Shown here one piece after another: positions 25,843-36,217 of a stretch of DNA of 64,000 nucleotides. A program made the position numbers and the translations under genes. The notes under the pieces are model-generated. The model did no database searches and was not told where the DNA came from. It was given only the letters and a program-made list of their open reading frames with translations. Positions within the stretch are counted from its first letter, which is position 1. Each line of letters opens with the position of its first letter. The stretch comes from Pseudothauera hydrothermalis (GTDB taxonomy: Bacteria; Pseudomonadota; Gammaproteobacteria; Burkholderiales; Rhodocyclaceae). The stretch lies in the NCBI RefSeq assembly GCF_003345255.1, contig NZ_CP029331.1, positions 2,294,001 through 2,358,000 of the forward strand, in the 5' to 3' direction.

Positions 25843-25861
25843 AGGCTCAGTGGTTGAGCCT
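25843..25861. repeat. Inverted repeat IR-B (7-bp arms, 5-base spacer)
   Basis: AGGCTCA, spacer GTGGT, TGAGCCT, followed by C as in IR-A. It lies 46 bases upstream of the GTG at 25797 and is read as a second operator of the same kind as 21911-21935. Confidence 0.7.
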
Positions 25862-25976
25862 CTTTCCCACCATAACGCGATGGGCCACGCAGCGTGCGCT
25901 TGGCCCAGAGAGGGCATGAGTGTCATGCGCCGGATGAGGGGCATGCCGGCACCTTCGTTAACGGAGCACCGGCCGA

Positions 25977-26300
25977 TCATTCCCCCGGCTGCTCCAGCAA
26001 CCAGGCCGGAATGTCGTGCCGCGTGTGCAGCACGCGCCAGACATCGATGTGATCGGGCCGCTCCACATAAAACACCGCGTAGAGGTATCGATCCAACAGC
26101 CACGCGCGCACGCCCGGCAAGTCGAGTTCATGCGCGTAGCGGGGTGAGCCGGTGGCCGGATGCGCGCGGATATGCGCATAGGCACGTTCGAGGGCGTCGA
26201 TGAAATTCGGCGCCGGCGCCTCCCCGCCTTCGCGCAGGCAATACGCGATGGCGTCATCGATGTCGCGCAGCGCCTGTTCGCGCGGGACGATGGGCTTCAC
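25977..26300 (-). CDS. RelE/ParE-family toxin
   Basis: A 107-aa toxin-like protein. The ParE fold is visible: two N-terminal helices (ALRDIDDAIAYCL, APNFIDALERAYAHI), GSPRYAHELDLPGVRAWLL and the C-terminal YAVFYVERPDHIDVWRVLHTRHDI. ParE toxins poison DNA gyrase; RelE relatives cut mRNA, and the target here is not certain. Its start overlaps the antitoxin stop by 4 bp (ATGA), a normal toxin-antitoxin arrangement with the antitoxin first. Confidence 0.92.
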   Translation of the reverse strand: MKPIVPREQALRDIDDAIAYCLREGGEAPAPNFIDALERAYAHIRAHPATGSPRYAHELDLPGVRAWLLDRYLYAVFYVERPDHIDVWRVLHTRHDIPAWLLEQPGE

Positions 26301-26545
26301 GCCGGGCGAGTACCTGCTGCCTGTTTGACGCGCTGTCGCAGGCGGGCGAAATAGGCGTCGTCGGCCGGGTCTGCCGGCGGCGAGCTGGCACCGGCCAGCA
26401 GAAGCTGGCGCAGCTGCTGGCGATCACGTTCCTTGCGGATCAGCTCGCGCAGATATTCGCTGCTGGAGCCATAGCCGCGCGCTCTGACCTGTTCGTCAAC
26501 AAAGGCTTTGAGCGCGTCGGGCAGGGAGATGTTCATCGTGCTCAT
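26297..26545 (-). CDS. ParD-like ribbon-helix-helix antitoxin
   Basis: An 82-aa protein with an N-terminal ribbon-helix-helix DNA-binding domain (MNISLPDALKAFVDEQV, GYGSSSEYLRELIRKE) and a disordered C-terminus that would bind the toxin. This is the CopG/ParD antitoxin pattern. The ATG at 26545 is preferred over an open frame to 26581 because the family starts just before the MNISL strand. Translationally coupled to the ParE-like toxin gene. Confidence 0.92.
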   Translation of the reverse strand: MSTMNISLPDALKAFVDEQVRARGYGSSSEYLRELIRKERDRQQLRQLLLAGASSPPADPADDAYFARLRQRVKQAAGTRPA

Positions 26546-26603
26546 GTCATGCACTATGCCCCCTTTGGCAAAATTTGTCAAAAGACGCCCCGTGCTTCCT
26601 GCA

Positions 26604-26621
26604 CTACCCCGCCCGCCAGCC
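26604..26621. repeat. 18-bp direct repeat, copy 1 (3' end of the RhuM-Fic gene)
   Basis: CTACCCCGCCCGCCAGCC, identical to 27702-27719. It contains the TAG stop of the RhuM-Fic gene and encodes its GWRAG end. Together the two copies bracket the gene exactly. Confidence 0.85.
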
Positions 26622-27617
26622 TGCTTGGGCTTCTTGCTGTGCCCCGGGTTCGGCCAGCATGTTTTCGATCAGGCGGATCATGACGTCTTTGTTCTTGGCG
26701 TCGGACTCCGCCACCAGTAGCGCCAGCGCGGCCAGCCCCACGTCGTTGATGACCGGCGCGCCGTCGCGCAGCAGCCGCCCGTTGCGTGCCAGAAAATCCA
26801 CGAACAGCAGCGCCCCGCAGCGCTTGTTGCCGTCGCTGAACGGGTGGTTTTTGATGACGAAGTAGAGCAGGTGCGCGGCCTTGGTCTCCAGGGTCGGGTA
26901 GGCGGGTTCGCCAAAAACGGTTTGCTCCAGGTTGCCGAGAATGGCGGCAAACGCCTCCCCCCGCTCGCGCCCGAAGAGGTCGGACGCCTCGCCGCGCGCC
27001 ATCAAATCGGCCTTGAGGCGGGCGATCGCTGCCCGCGCCTCTTCCAGGGTGGGCAACACGCCGCCCGGACTGCCGGCAGGCGCGGTGAGCAACCCTTCGT
27101 CATAGCGCTGCAGCCACAGGAAGGCTTGCGTGTAGCGGGCGACCACGTCCACCAGCCCGCGCCCCTGGTCGGCGGTGAGCGCGTCACTCGCGGCGGCCTT
27201 GCGGATGAGTTGCAGGGCGGCTTCCAACTCGGCCGCGTTGCGCTCGAAGCGCTGGCGGTCGAGGGAGTAACCGCGCGTCAAATGCTCGCGCAGCACGCGC
27301 GTGGCCCATTGGCGGAAGCGGGTTCCCTGCAGTGACTTGACCCGATAGCCGACGGAGATGATAACGTCCAGGTTGTAACTTTCGACCTGGTAGGTTTTGC
27401 CATCGGCGGCAGTATGTGCAAATTTTGCACATACTGCCTCGCGCTCGAGTTCCCCTTCGGCAAAGACGTTGCGGATGTGTTTCGTTATGACCGAACGCTC
27501 CCGCCCAAACAGCAAGGCCATCTGTTCCTGCGTGAGCCAGACGCTGTCGCGCTCCAGGCGCACTTCGACGCGCGCCTCGCCGCCTTCATAGATGACGATA
27601 TGGCCTTGGTGACTCAT
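26604..27617 (-). CDS. RhuM-family protein with C-terminal Fic/Doc domain
   Basis: A 337-aa fusion. The N-terminus is the RhuM domain (VWLTQEQMALLFGRERSVITKHI, SYNLDVIISVGYRVKS, RQWATRVLREHLTRGY). The C-terminus is Fic/Doc, with the motif HPFSDGNKRCG near residues 254-265. Lys in place of the second Gly resembles Doc, which phosphorylates EF-Tu, but most Fic enzymes AMPylate, so the activity is open. No separate antitoxin is visible. The start at 27617 (MSHQGHIV) avoids an upstream extension. It lies between the restriction gene and the ParDE pair and is flanked by 18-bp direct repeats. Confidence 0.88.
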   Translation of the reverse strand: MSHQGHIVIYEGGEARVEVRLERDSVWLTQEQMALLFGRERSVITKHIRNVFAEGELEREAVCAKFAHTAADGKTYQVESYNLDVIISVGYRVKSLQGTRFRQWATRVLREHLTRGYSLDRQRFERNAAELEAALQLIRKAAASDALTADQGRGLVDVVARYTQAFLWLQRYDEGLLTAPAGSPGGVLPTLEEARAAIARLKADLMARGEASDLFGRERGEAFAAILGNLEQTVFGEPAYPTLETKAAHLLYFVIKNHPFSDGNKRCGALLFVDFLARNGRLLRDGAPVINDVGLAALALLVAESDAKNKDVMIRLIENMLAEPGAQQEAQAGWRAG

Positions 27618-27701
27618 CGATTCCCCCTGCGTCACGACGTTGTGGAGTGCGGCCTCGTGGATGGGGCTACCGTGGAGAGGAAAAACTCGGGACTCCTCAT
27701 C

Positions 27702-27719
27702 CTACCCCGCCCGCCAGCC
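27702..27719. repeat. 18-bp direct repeat, copy 2 (3' end of the type IIL gene)
   Basis: Identical to 26604-26621. It contains the TAG stop of the restriction-modification gene and encodes the same GWRAG end. Weaker similarity continues for about 12 bases beyond. Confidence 0.85.
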
Positions 27720-30700
27720 AGCTTCGGTTTCCACCGCCAGCCCCAGGTCGGCAAGTGCCGAGAGCACCGCCGCCACCGACTTGGCGGGGCGCTTCACAAA
27801 GCGCGCGGCGAGCCGCTCGACCGGCTGCGGCATCGCGGTGAGTAACGCGCGCACGGCGGCGATTTGCTCGCGCAGGGTCTTGGGCCAAGCAAGCGGGGCG
27901 GTCGCGGCGGGCGTGGTGTCGGTCTCCACCTCCAGCGCGACCGCAGCCTGCACGCCGGTGGCACCCGCCGGGTTCTGGTGGGCCGGGCGCAGCCAGCGGA
28001 CGATTCCTTGCGCCTCCTCGGCGCTTCTGCGCGCATTCAAGGCGACGATTCGGGTGAGCAGTTCCTCTTCGGCTTGCGATTGCTCAGGCGCTTTCACCTT
28101 GAGCGGCGTGGTGGCGCCGGGGCGGCCTACCAGCGCGGCGGCAAGCTCACTCCAGCCATACGCGGCAAAGACCGCGGTGTCCAACTCGTCGTGCAGCGTT
28201 TTGAGCACCGACACGAGGCCCTTTTCATGAATGGCGCGCTCCTTGGCGGCGAGGGGCTCGGCGGCGCGGAGTTTCTCCAGCACGTTGTAAAGGCCGGTCA
28301 GCGTCAGCGCTTCGTGTTCGGCGAGCACGCGCTTGCGGTGCGCGTCGATGGCCTCGGCAAGTTCCCCGATGCGCGCCCGCAGCGCGGCGGTGAGCCCCGT
28401 GTCGGCATCGGGGAAGGGGAAGGTCTCGAAGCAGCGGGTTTTGTTGTAGCGGGGGTCGTTGCCGACGCCCAGTCGTCCACCCGCCGCCAACGCCCACGCC
28501 ACATGCAAACGGGAGGACAGCACGCCCAGCGCGAAGGGTGCGTCGAGGGCGATAGCAATCAGCATGTGGTCGGGAAGGATGCTCCCGTCGAGGAACTGGA
28601 AGCTGCGGTGCTTGGCGGTCTCGACGGTGGCGATGTAGCGCGACAGTCCCGCCGACATCGCGCGCCAGTTCTTGCGCGGTTCGGCGAAAAGCCACCAGTC
28701 ACGCTTGAGCTTGGGCCGGTTGTTGTGGTCGCGTTCCGGTTTGACGCGCTCGTACACCCACTGGAACACCGCCGGGTAACGGGCGCGCACCTCGTCCGCT
28801 GCCAGGCCATAGAGATCGATCACCCTCACCCCGCGCGGCCGGTCGGTCAGGTCGCGCCCGTTGCGGTAGGCGCGGATGTGCCGCTCCAGCCCCGGCACCC
28901 GCCCCAGCCCCAGCGTTTCGGCTTCTTCGGGGGTGACGATGAAGCCGCTGCCCGCGAGCATGACGCCGTTGGAGCTGATGCCGCCATTCGCCCGCAACGC
29001 CACCGCCCCGGCCACGTTCGCGCCGATCGTGAGGTCCGCATGAATCACGCCGACCCGGCGGGCCAGTTCGACGGTGCGGGCGTCCTCTTCGCCCTCCCGC
29101 TCTGCGGTGACGGTGAGGAGTTCCCCTTCCGCGACATCCGCTGCCCCCACCGTCATCGCGATGCGCACGGCGGCCCCGTCGGCGGCGTCGACCCAGGGGT
29201 GGTCGGGGATGGCAAAAGCCAGTTTCAACGGCGTTTGCGGCGCCTGCAAATGGGCTTCCAATACCCGGCGGTTGAAGGTTTGCCGCACGCTGTTGGTGGT
29301 GATGAAGCCAAAGCGGCGCGCCTGGCCGGCGCGTACCCGCTCGGCGGCCTTGTGCCACCAGTACATGACGAAATCGGCGCTCTCTGGCACCTCCGGATAG
29401 GCGGCGCGCACTGCATCGACGTAGCCGTCCCCCAAGGCCCGACGTAGGGCCTTGTCGCCAATGAACGGCGGATTGCCAACGATAAACTCGGCCTCGGGCC
29501 ACTCGGCCGGGCGCACGCCGTGGTAGCGCTCGATCGGCACTTGCGCGGTTTCATCGGGCACCGGCTCGCCAGTGACGGGGTGGGGTTTGGTGGTCACGCC
29601 ATCCCAGCGGGTGCGCGGGCGGCCGGTTTCGTCGGTCTCGAAGTCCACGCGCTCGAAAGCGATGAGCGCGTCGCGGTGCTCGATGTTGTGAAAGTCCCTG
29701 AGTACCGGGTCAGGGAGGTCCTCCAGCCCCTTGTGAATGCGGTGGTGCCATTGCAGATAACCGATCCACAGCACCAGTTCGGCAATGGCTGCCGCTCGGG
29801 GGTTCACCTCCACCCCCAGGAACTGGTGCGGGTCGACGGTGCTGCCCGCCATCGCGAGCCGCCCCTGGGTGTCGCCGAGATCCGCCAAAAGGTTCAACAC
29901 CTCGCCCTCCAGCCGCTTCATCAGTTCCAGCGCCACATACAGGAAGTTGCCGCTGCCGCAGGCGGGGTCGAGCACGCGCACGTGGCAGAGCCGCTGGTGA
30001 AAGGCCGCCACTTCCTCGCGCGCCTTGTCGGGCTTGCCCTGCGCGAAGTAGTGGCTCGCCGCCACCTGCACGGTCTGCCACTCGGCGCGCAAGGGGTCGA
30101 TGAGCGTCGGCTGCACCAGCCGCTCCACATAGGCGCGCGGGGTGTAGTGGGCGCCAAGCCGATGCCGCTCGCGGGGGTCGAGCGCGCGCTCCAAAAGCGT
30201 GCCGAAGATCGCCGGTTCCACCTGCCGCCAGTCGGCGCGGGCGGCATCCAGCAGTTCATCGATTTCCGCGCGGGTGAGCGGGATCACGTCCGGGTCGGCA
30301 AACAGCCCGCCGTTGAAGCGGCGAATGGGCGCGAGCAACCGCGCATCGAACCCGCCCTGGTTCATTGCCTGCCAGAAAAGGGTGAGTGCCGGGACAAACG
30401 CCTCGGGCTTGTCGCGCACGCTCTGCAAGAGCCCGGTGAAGGCGCCCACGCCGTCTTGTTGCGGCAAGAGGCCCACGTCTTCGGCGAACATGGAAAAGAG
30501 CGCGCGCATCAAAAAGTGCGCGACGCGCTGCGGATCGTGCCCGGCGGCCTCCAGGGATTTGGCCAGGCGCGCCAGCCGGTCGGCAATCGCCCGGGTGACA
30601 CGAGCGGACTCGCGGGTGGGGTCGAGCTGGAGCGGGTCGAGCCAGAGGAGCTTGAGCCGCGCCTGAATCGCGGGGTCGGCCAGATCGGCGAGCCGCACGC

Positions 30701-31169
30701 GGTGGTGCGCCGGGTCGGGATAAGGAACGTAGGTGGCCCCGGTGCGGGAAAAGTCGGCGTACAGCTCCAGCGAGCGGCCCACATCCACCACGACGAGGAA
30801 GGGCGGGCGGCCCTCCTCGGGGGGAAGGGCCCGGGCGTAGCTCTCGGCCTGGGCGTGGGCGCGCAGCATGGCGCGGTCCCAGCCGCCCGAGTCCAATTCC
30901 AGCCCGGTTTGCTTGGCTTCCAGCACGAACGCGCCGCGCCGGTAGAGGTCGATGAAGCCGCGCGTGACGCTGCCGTCCGCATGGGCGATGTCCACCCGCC
31001 GCTCGAAGACGTAGGCGTTATCACGCGTGTCGTCGCTCGCGGGTTCCGGGCGCGGCAGCTCCAGCGCTTCGGTGAGTTCGGTGAGAAAGAGCTGGTAGTT
31101 GGCGCGCTCGGAGCCACTGGCGGCCTGCCAGCGGGTGATGAAGGCGGAGATGGCGCTCACGGCGGTCAT
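27702..31169 (-). CDS. MmeI-like type IIL/IIG restriction-modification enzyme
   Basis: A 1155-aa single-chain enzyme. The N-terminus has a PD-(D/E)XK nuclease motif, D74-x9-E84-A-K86, with the same spacing as in MmeI. A helical spacer follows, then an adenine methyltransferase: motif I DPACGSGNFLY (about residues 398-408) and motif IV NPPF (about 563-566). A target-recognition region with GISSNGVMLAGSGF follows. It would methylate one adenine and cut at a distance. The protein has about 150 more C-terminal residues, including a winged-helix-like end, than MmeI-type enzymes usually show. No separate specificity gene is nearby. Divergent from the PcfJ-like gene. Confidence 0.88.
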   Translation of the reverse strand: MTAVSAISAFITRWQAASGSERANYQLFLTELTEALELPRPEPASDDTRDNAYVFERRVDIAHADGSVTRGFIDLYRRGAFVLEAKQTGLELDSGGWDRAMLRAHAQAESYARALPPEEGRPPFLVVVDVGRSLELYADFSRTGATYVPYPDPAHHRVRLADLADPAIQARLKLLWLDPLQLDPTRESARVTRAIADRLARLAKSLEAAGHDPQRVAHFLMRALFSMFAEDVGLLPQQDGVGAFTGLLQSVRDKPEAFVPALTLFWQAMNQGGFDARLLAPIRRFNGGLFADPDVIPLTRAEIDELLDAARADWRQVEPAIFGTLLERALDPRERHRLGAHYTPRAYVERLVQPTLIDPLRAEWQTVQVAASHYFAQGKPDKAREEVAAFHQRLCHVRVLDPACGSGNFLYVALELMKRLEGEVLNLLADLGDTQGRLAMAGSTVDPHQFLGVEVNPRAAAIAELVLWIGYLQWHHRIHKGLEDLPDPVLRDFHNIEHRDALIAFERVDFETDETGRPRTRWDGVTTKPHPVTGEPVPDETAQVPIERYHGVRPAEWPEAEFIVGNPPFIGDKALRRALGDGYVDAVRAAYPEVPESADFVMYWWHKAAERVRAGQARRFGFITTNSVRQTFNRRVLEAHLQAPQTPLKLAFAIPDHPWVDAADGAAVRIAMTVGAADVAEGELLTVTAEREGEEDARTVELARRVGVIHADLTIGANVAGAVALRANGGISSNGVMLAGSGFIVTPEEAETLGLGRVPGLERHIRAYRNGRDLTDRPRGVRVIDLYGLAADEVRARYPAVFQWVYERVKPERDHNNRPKLKRDWWLFAEPRKNWRAMSAGLSRYIATVETAKHRSFQFLDGSILPDHMLIAIALDAPFALGVLSSRLHVAWALAAGGRLGVGNDPRYNKTRCFETFPFPDADTGLTAALRARIGELAEAIDAHRKRVLAEHEALTLTGLYNVLEKLRAAEPLAAKERAIHEKGLVSVLKTLHDELDTAVFAAYGWSELAAALVGRPGATTPLKVKAPEQSQAEEELLTRIVALNARRSAEEAQGIVRWLRPAHQNPAGATGVQAAVALEVETDTTPAATAPLAWPKTLREQIAAVRALLTAMPQPVERLAARFVKRPAKSVAAVLSALADLGLAVETEAGWRAG

Positions 31170-31272
31170 GGGGGAATGGGGTATCGAGGGGGGGCGTTCG
31201 ACTGAAATCGCGCGTCATTGTAACCGTGTCCGGGCGCAGTCTTTGAGCCACCTGCTGCATCAGCATGGCGGC

Positions 31273-32085
31273 ATGGAAGATTTGACACTACGACATACCT
31301 GCTTGCCTGCCGCCCCGCCAGCGCCGACGTTCGCGGGGGAGGCCACGCCCGTGCGCGCCCGGCTGTGGGTGTCGCCTGCCGCGCTCAAGCTGCACGACGA
31401 GGCGCCAAGGCTGTGGCTTACGCTCGCCGACGGCCGGGTGCTGGCGGTGCGCCTGCCGCAGGTGGCGATGGGCGACGATCGCGTGCTCGCGCCCTTGGCC
31501 GAGGCGTTGCCGCCCGATGTGCGGGGGATGCAGTGGCTCTATGAAAACCTGCCCGGGGTCGGCATCGTGCAGGTGCTTTATGCCGCGCCGGTGGTGCCGC
31601 CGCTATCCGCGCAACACGCAGGCTTCGTATTGCAGCCGGATTTCCGGCAGTTCGTCGCCGTGCTCGATCACGAGGTGCTGGCACTTTTGATGCGGCTCGA
31701 GCGCGAACCCGTGCCGCCGGCCATCACCCGCCGCGATGGCGAGGCGCCGCATCCGCTGCCGCGCTCATTTTTTGCCTCCGTGCGCAATTACAACCGGCTG
31801 GTGGCCCTGCCGCCGGAACTGCGGAAACGGCGGATGCAGGCTTTGCACCGCTTTCCGGCGCTGGTGGCGCCGGTTCTGCTTACCGCTCACCGCCATCCGA
31901 ATGTGGTCGACGGCAAGCGTCACGCCTGGCGCGAGGTGGATGAAGCGGTGGAAGCGGCCATCGATGCGGGACGCGATCTCACGGGTGCGCTGGCCGCCCA
32001 TTACGGCATCTCGCGGGGGCTTACGCGCGCGCCCGTCAACGCCGAATATTGGCACGCGCCCAGCCACGCCTTGCGGCGCGGCTGA
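31273..32085 (+). CDS. N-terminal part of a PcfJ-like protein, ended by an in-frame TGA
   Basis: A 270-aa frame starting at ATG 31273. It has no domain that I can name alone, but it ends ...YWHAPSHALRRG and the next gene begins only two codons after its TGA in the same frame. Read through the stop, the two make one 672-residue protein, so I regard this as the N-terminal part of a broken or recoded gene. Segments such as PELRKRRMQALHRFPALVA look conserved and structured. The region before 31273 is open but overlaps the divergent restriction gene. Located between restriction-modification and WYL-regulator genes. Confidence 0.6.
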   Translation: MEDLTLRHTCLPAAPPAPTFAGEATPVRARLWVSPAALKLHDEAPRLWLTLADGRVLAVRLPQVAMGDDRVLAPLAEALPPDVRGMQWLYENLPGVGIVQVLYAAPVVPPLSAQHAGFVLQPDFRQFVAVLDHEVLALLMRLEREPVPPAITRRDGEAPHPLPRSFFASVRNYNRLVALPPELRKRRMQALHRFPALVAPVLLTAHRHPNVVDGKRHAWREVDEAVEAAIDAGRDLTGALAAHYGISRGLTRAPVNAEYWHAPSHALRRG

Positions 32086-32091
32086 CTGGCC

Positions 32092-33291
32092 ATGCTCGAT
32101 GCGCTGCCGGCCAACCTGCGTCCGACGCTGGCCGAATTCGAGCGTTGGCGGGTCTATCTGCCCAATTACTTCGCCTTGATCGGCGAGGATGAAGATGGCG
32201 ACCCGTTGCCCCTGCCTGCCTCGGTGCATCGCGGCGCGTTTCGCCTCGGCTGGCGCGCCACCTGGGAGAAGGCCGCGCGGCGCTTCGGCAACCTGCACCC
32301 GGCGCTGGCCGACTGCGACGACTTCCTCACGGCGGTGCGGGATCATCTGGCCGTGCGCATGAAGCGCCGCCGCGGCCCGCGCATCGAACGGCTCGCGCAA
32401 GCCTGGCTGGCCCGCCATGGCCTGTTGGGCCTGCTGGCCGCCTCCGAGCGCTGGCACCGGCTGCGCCCGCATATCGCCCCGAGCCTCGTTCCACCCGGCT
32501 TTGCACTGCCCGCCGTCCTGGGCGCGTTCGAAGGCGACGGCTGCCTGGCGCGCGAACTCCTCACGCCGCAGGCGCTTGCCGAGGAAGGCGAGGCCATGCG
32601 TCACTGCGTGGGCGGCTACTGGGCGCAGTGTGTGGCGGGCGAGCGTATCTTCTCGCTTGCCGCCTTTGGCGAGCGGGCGACCGCGCAGTACCACCCGCAC
32701 GTCAAACCCGACACGGACGACACGGTGTATCGCTTGGTGCAATTACGCGGGCCGTTCAATGGCGAGGTCTCGCCGCGCATAGAGACTCTTGCGCGCGAGA
32801 TCGAGGCGCGCATCAACGCCCCGGAGCGGCGCGCGCAGCGCTGGGCGGCGCTGGAAGCGCGCGGGCGGCTGGAAGTGGCCGAACTCGAATGGCGGCAGGC
32901 GCGGCAACAGGCCGCCGCCTGGCTCGATGCCAAGACCCGCAGCCAGCTCGAGGCGGTGCTCGAATGGCTCGAACTCACGCCCCCCTGTCCGGAGGTGCTT
33001 TTGTGCGACTTCATCGCCGGCTACCAATACCACGACGGCGCGGCGGTGGAGGAGGGTTTGCGCGTGGGCGATGCGCTCTCGCTCGTGCGCGAGCCGGACA
33101 ACCCCCACGACCGGCTGGCGGTGCGCCTCGACTGGCAAGGCCACAAGCTGGGCTACCTGCCACGGCCGCGTAACGCCGAGATCGCACTGGCCTTGGATGC
33201 CGGAGAAAAGCTTACCGCCCGTATCCGGAGAATCGATGCCGAGGCCGACCCCTGGGAACGGGTGGAGGTGGTGGTTCAGACCGCCCCGTAA
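32092..33291 (+). CDS. PcfJ-like protein with C-terminal HIRAN domain
   Basis: A 399-aa protein. The PcfJ-like core shows EEGEAMRHCVGGYWAQC followed by VAGERIFSLA (about residues 164-190). The C-terminus is a HIRAN domain (LREPDNPHD-type segment LVREPDNPHDRLAVRL, then GYLPRPRNAEIALALDAG, about residues 303-385). HIRAN domains bind DNA ends or stalled-fork DNA; PcfJ-like proteins are found on plasmids and mobile elements with unknown role. It is in frame with the preceding gene, separated by TGA plus two codons. The 3' end overlaps the convergent WYL gene by 16 bp. Confidence 0.78.
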   Translation: MLDALPANLRPTLAEFERWRVYLPNYFALIGEDEDGDPLPLPASVHRGAFRLGWRATWEKAARRFGNLHPALADCDDFLTAVRDHLAVRMKRRRGPRIERLAQAWLARHGLLGLLAASERWHRLRPHIAPSLVPPGFALPAVLGAFEGDGCLARELLTPQALAEEGEAMRHCVGGYWAQCVAGERIFSLAAFGERATAQYHPHVKPDTDDTVYRLVQLRGPFNGEVSPRIETLAREIEARINAPERRAQRWAALEARGRLEVAELEWRQARQQAAAWLDAKTRSQLEAVLEWLELTPPCPEVLLCDFIAGYQYHDGAAVEEGLRVGDALSLVREPDNPHDRLAVRLDWQGHKLGYLPRPRNAEIALALDAGEKLTARIRRIDAEADPWERVEVVVQTAP

Positions 33292-34253
33292 TGTTCCGCC
33301 ATCGCCGCGATCTCTTCCGCCACCCTTTTCTTCAGGCTCGCCGGCGCTTCGACCACCACATGCCGGCCGTGACGCAGGATGTCCATCAAGAGTTCGCGCT
33401 CGTCGGCGTAGGGGAGGGTCAGCCGTAGCCCTCCATCGGGCAGGTCTTCCGCGCTCTGCTCGGGATGCCAGGTTTCGGCGCGCACCCAGCGCGCCCGTTC
33501 GGGGGAGAAGCGCAGCACCGCGCGGCCCTTGGGGCGGCCGGCGAAGATGCCGTAGGCGCTGGCGTAGTGGGCATCCAGGGTCTTGTCGGCGATTTCGCGT
33601 GCCTTCTGGGGCAGCACCTTCACACGTCGGATGGTGTCCAGCGCGAAGCTGCGCAAGTCCTTGCGCCAGTGGCACCAGGCATCGAGATACCAGTTGTCGC
33701 GGTAGTGTGTGAGGCGCTGCGGGGAAACGACACGGGTGTTGACCTCGTCACGCGCGCGGTTCCAGGCATCGATCTCGATCCTCTGGCGCTGCAAGAGCGC
33801 CAACGCAATGTCGGAAAACCCCTTCGGCTCCACCGGTCGGCGCGCGACGCAGAGGATGCGCACGCGCCGGGCGACTTCCTGCGCCGGCTGACCTGCCGCT
33901 TCGAGCATCGCCGCCAGCCGCGATTGCAAGGGGGCGATATGGGCGGACAAAATCCCCGGTTCGACTTCAGCGAGCAGCTTTTGCGCGGCAAGCAGCGCAT
34001 AAAGTTCGCCGGCCGAAAACCACAGCCCCGGCAGTTCATACGCCGGCCCGGCGGCGGCTGTCGTCTCGAAGCGGTAGCCGCCTCCTTCCCGATCCCAGAC
34101 AATCGGGGCGTTGAGCCGCTCGCGCATGTACTCCAGATCGCGCTTGAAGGTGGCGCGGGAAATTTCCAATGCTTCAAGAAAGCTTTTGAGCGGCACCACG
34201 CGCCGCTCGGCAAGCATCTGGTCGATGCGGTAAAAACGCTCGGTACGGCTCAT
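33276..34253 (-). CDS. WYL-domain transcriptional regulator
   Basis: A 325-aa regulator. The N-terminal helix-turn-helix ([23 protein letters not shown]) is followed by the WYL domain with the motif [11 protein letters not shown] and a C-terminal WCX-like extension. WYL proteins sense nucleic acid or nucleotide ligands and often control phage-defence loci. Here the gene sits at the edge of a restriction/toxin/HIRAN region, which supports a defence-related role. Starts at the ATG at 34253 and is divergent from recQ with 99 bp between them. Confidence 0.9.
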   Translation of the reverse strand: MSRTERFYRIDQMLAERRVVPLKSFLEALEISRATFKRDLEYMRERLNAPIVWDREGGGYRFETTAAAGPAYELPGLWFSAGELYALLAAQKLLAEVEPGILSAHIAPLQSRLAAMLEAAGQPAQEVARRVRILCVARRPVEPKGFSDIALALLQRQRIEIDAWNRARDEVNTRVVSPQRLTHYRDNWYLDAWCHWRKDLRSFALDTIRRVKVLPQKAREIADKTLDAHYASAYGIFAGRPKGRAVLRFSPERARWVRAETWHPEQSAEDLPDGGLRLTLPYADERELLMDILRHGRHVVVEAPASLKKRVAEEIAAMAEHYGAV

Positions 34254-34352
34254 TGCTCCCCTCTAATACAAGGCATGGGCCGGTCGATTATGCCTGCACA
34301 ACCGGGGCGCAACACTCGGCGTGCGCCGTTGCGCCCAAGTACAATAGCGCCG

Positions 34353-36179
<1,827 letters not shown>

Positions 36180-36217
36180 CCGCGGAGGGCGGAGCCCGGC
36201 GCCGGATGCCGCCCGCT

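Noticed and set aside
29520-31205. A 561-codon plus-strand open frame
   Set aside because: Antisense to the type IIL enzyme gene; composition is His/Gly/Arg-rich without family features.
36180-36217. Bidirectional terminator between recQ and msrA
   Set aside because: A nested GGGCGG/CCGCCC stem is present, but the T-run is 11 bases away and lies within the msrA end.
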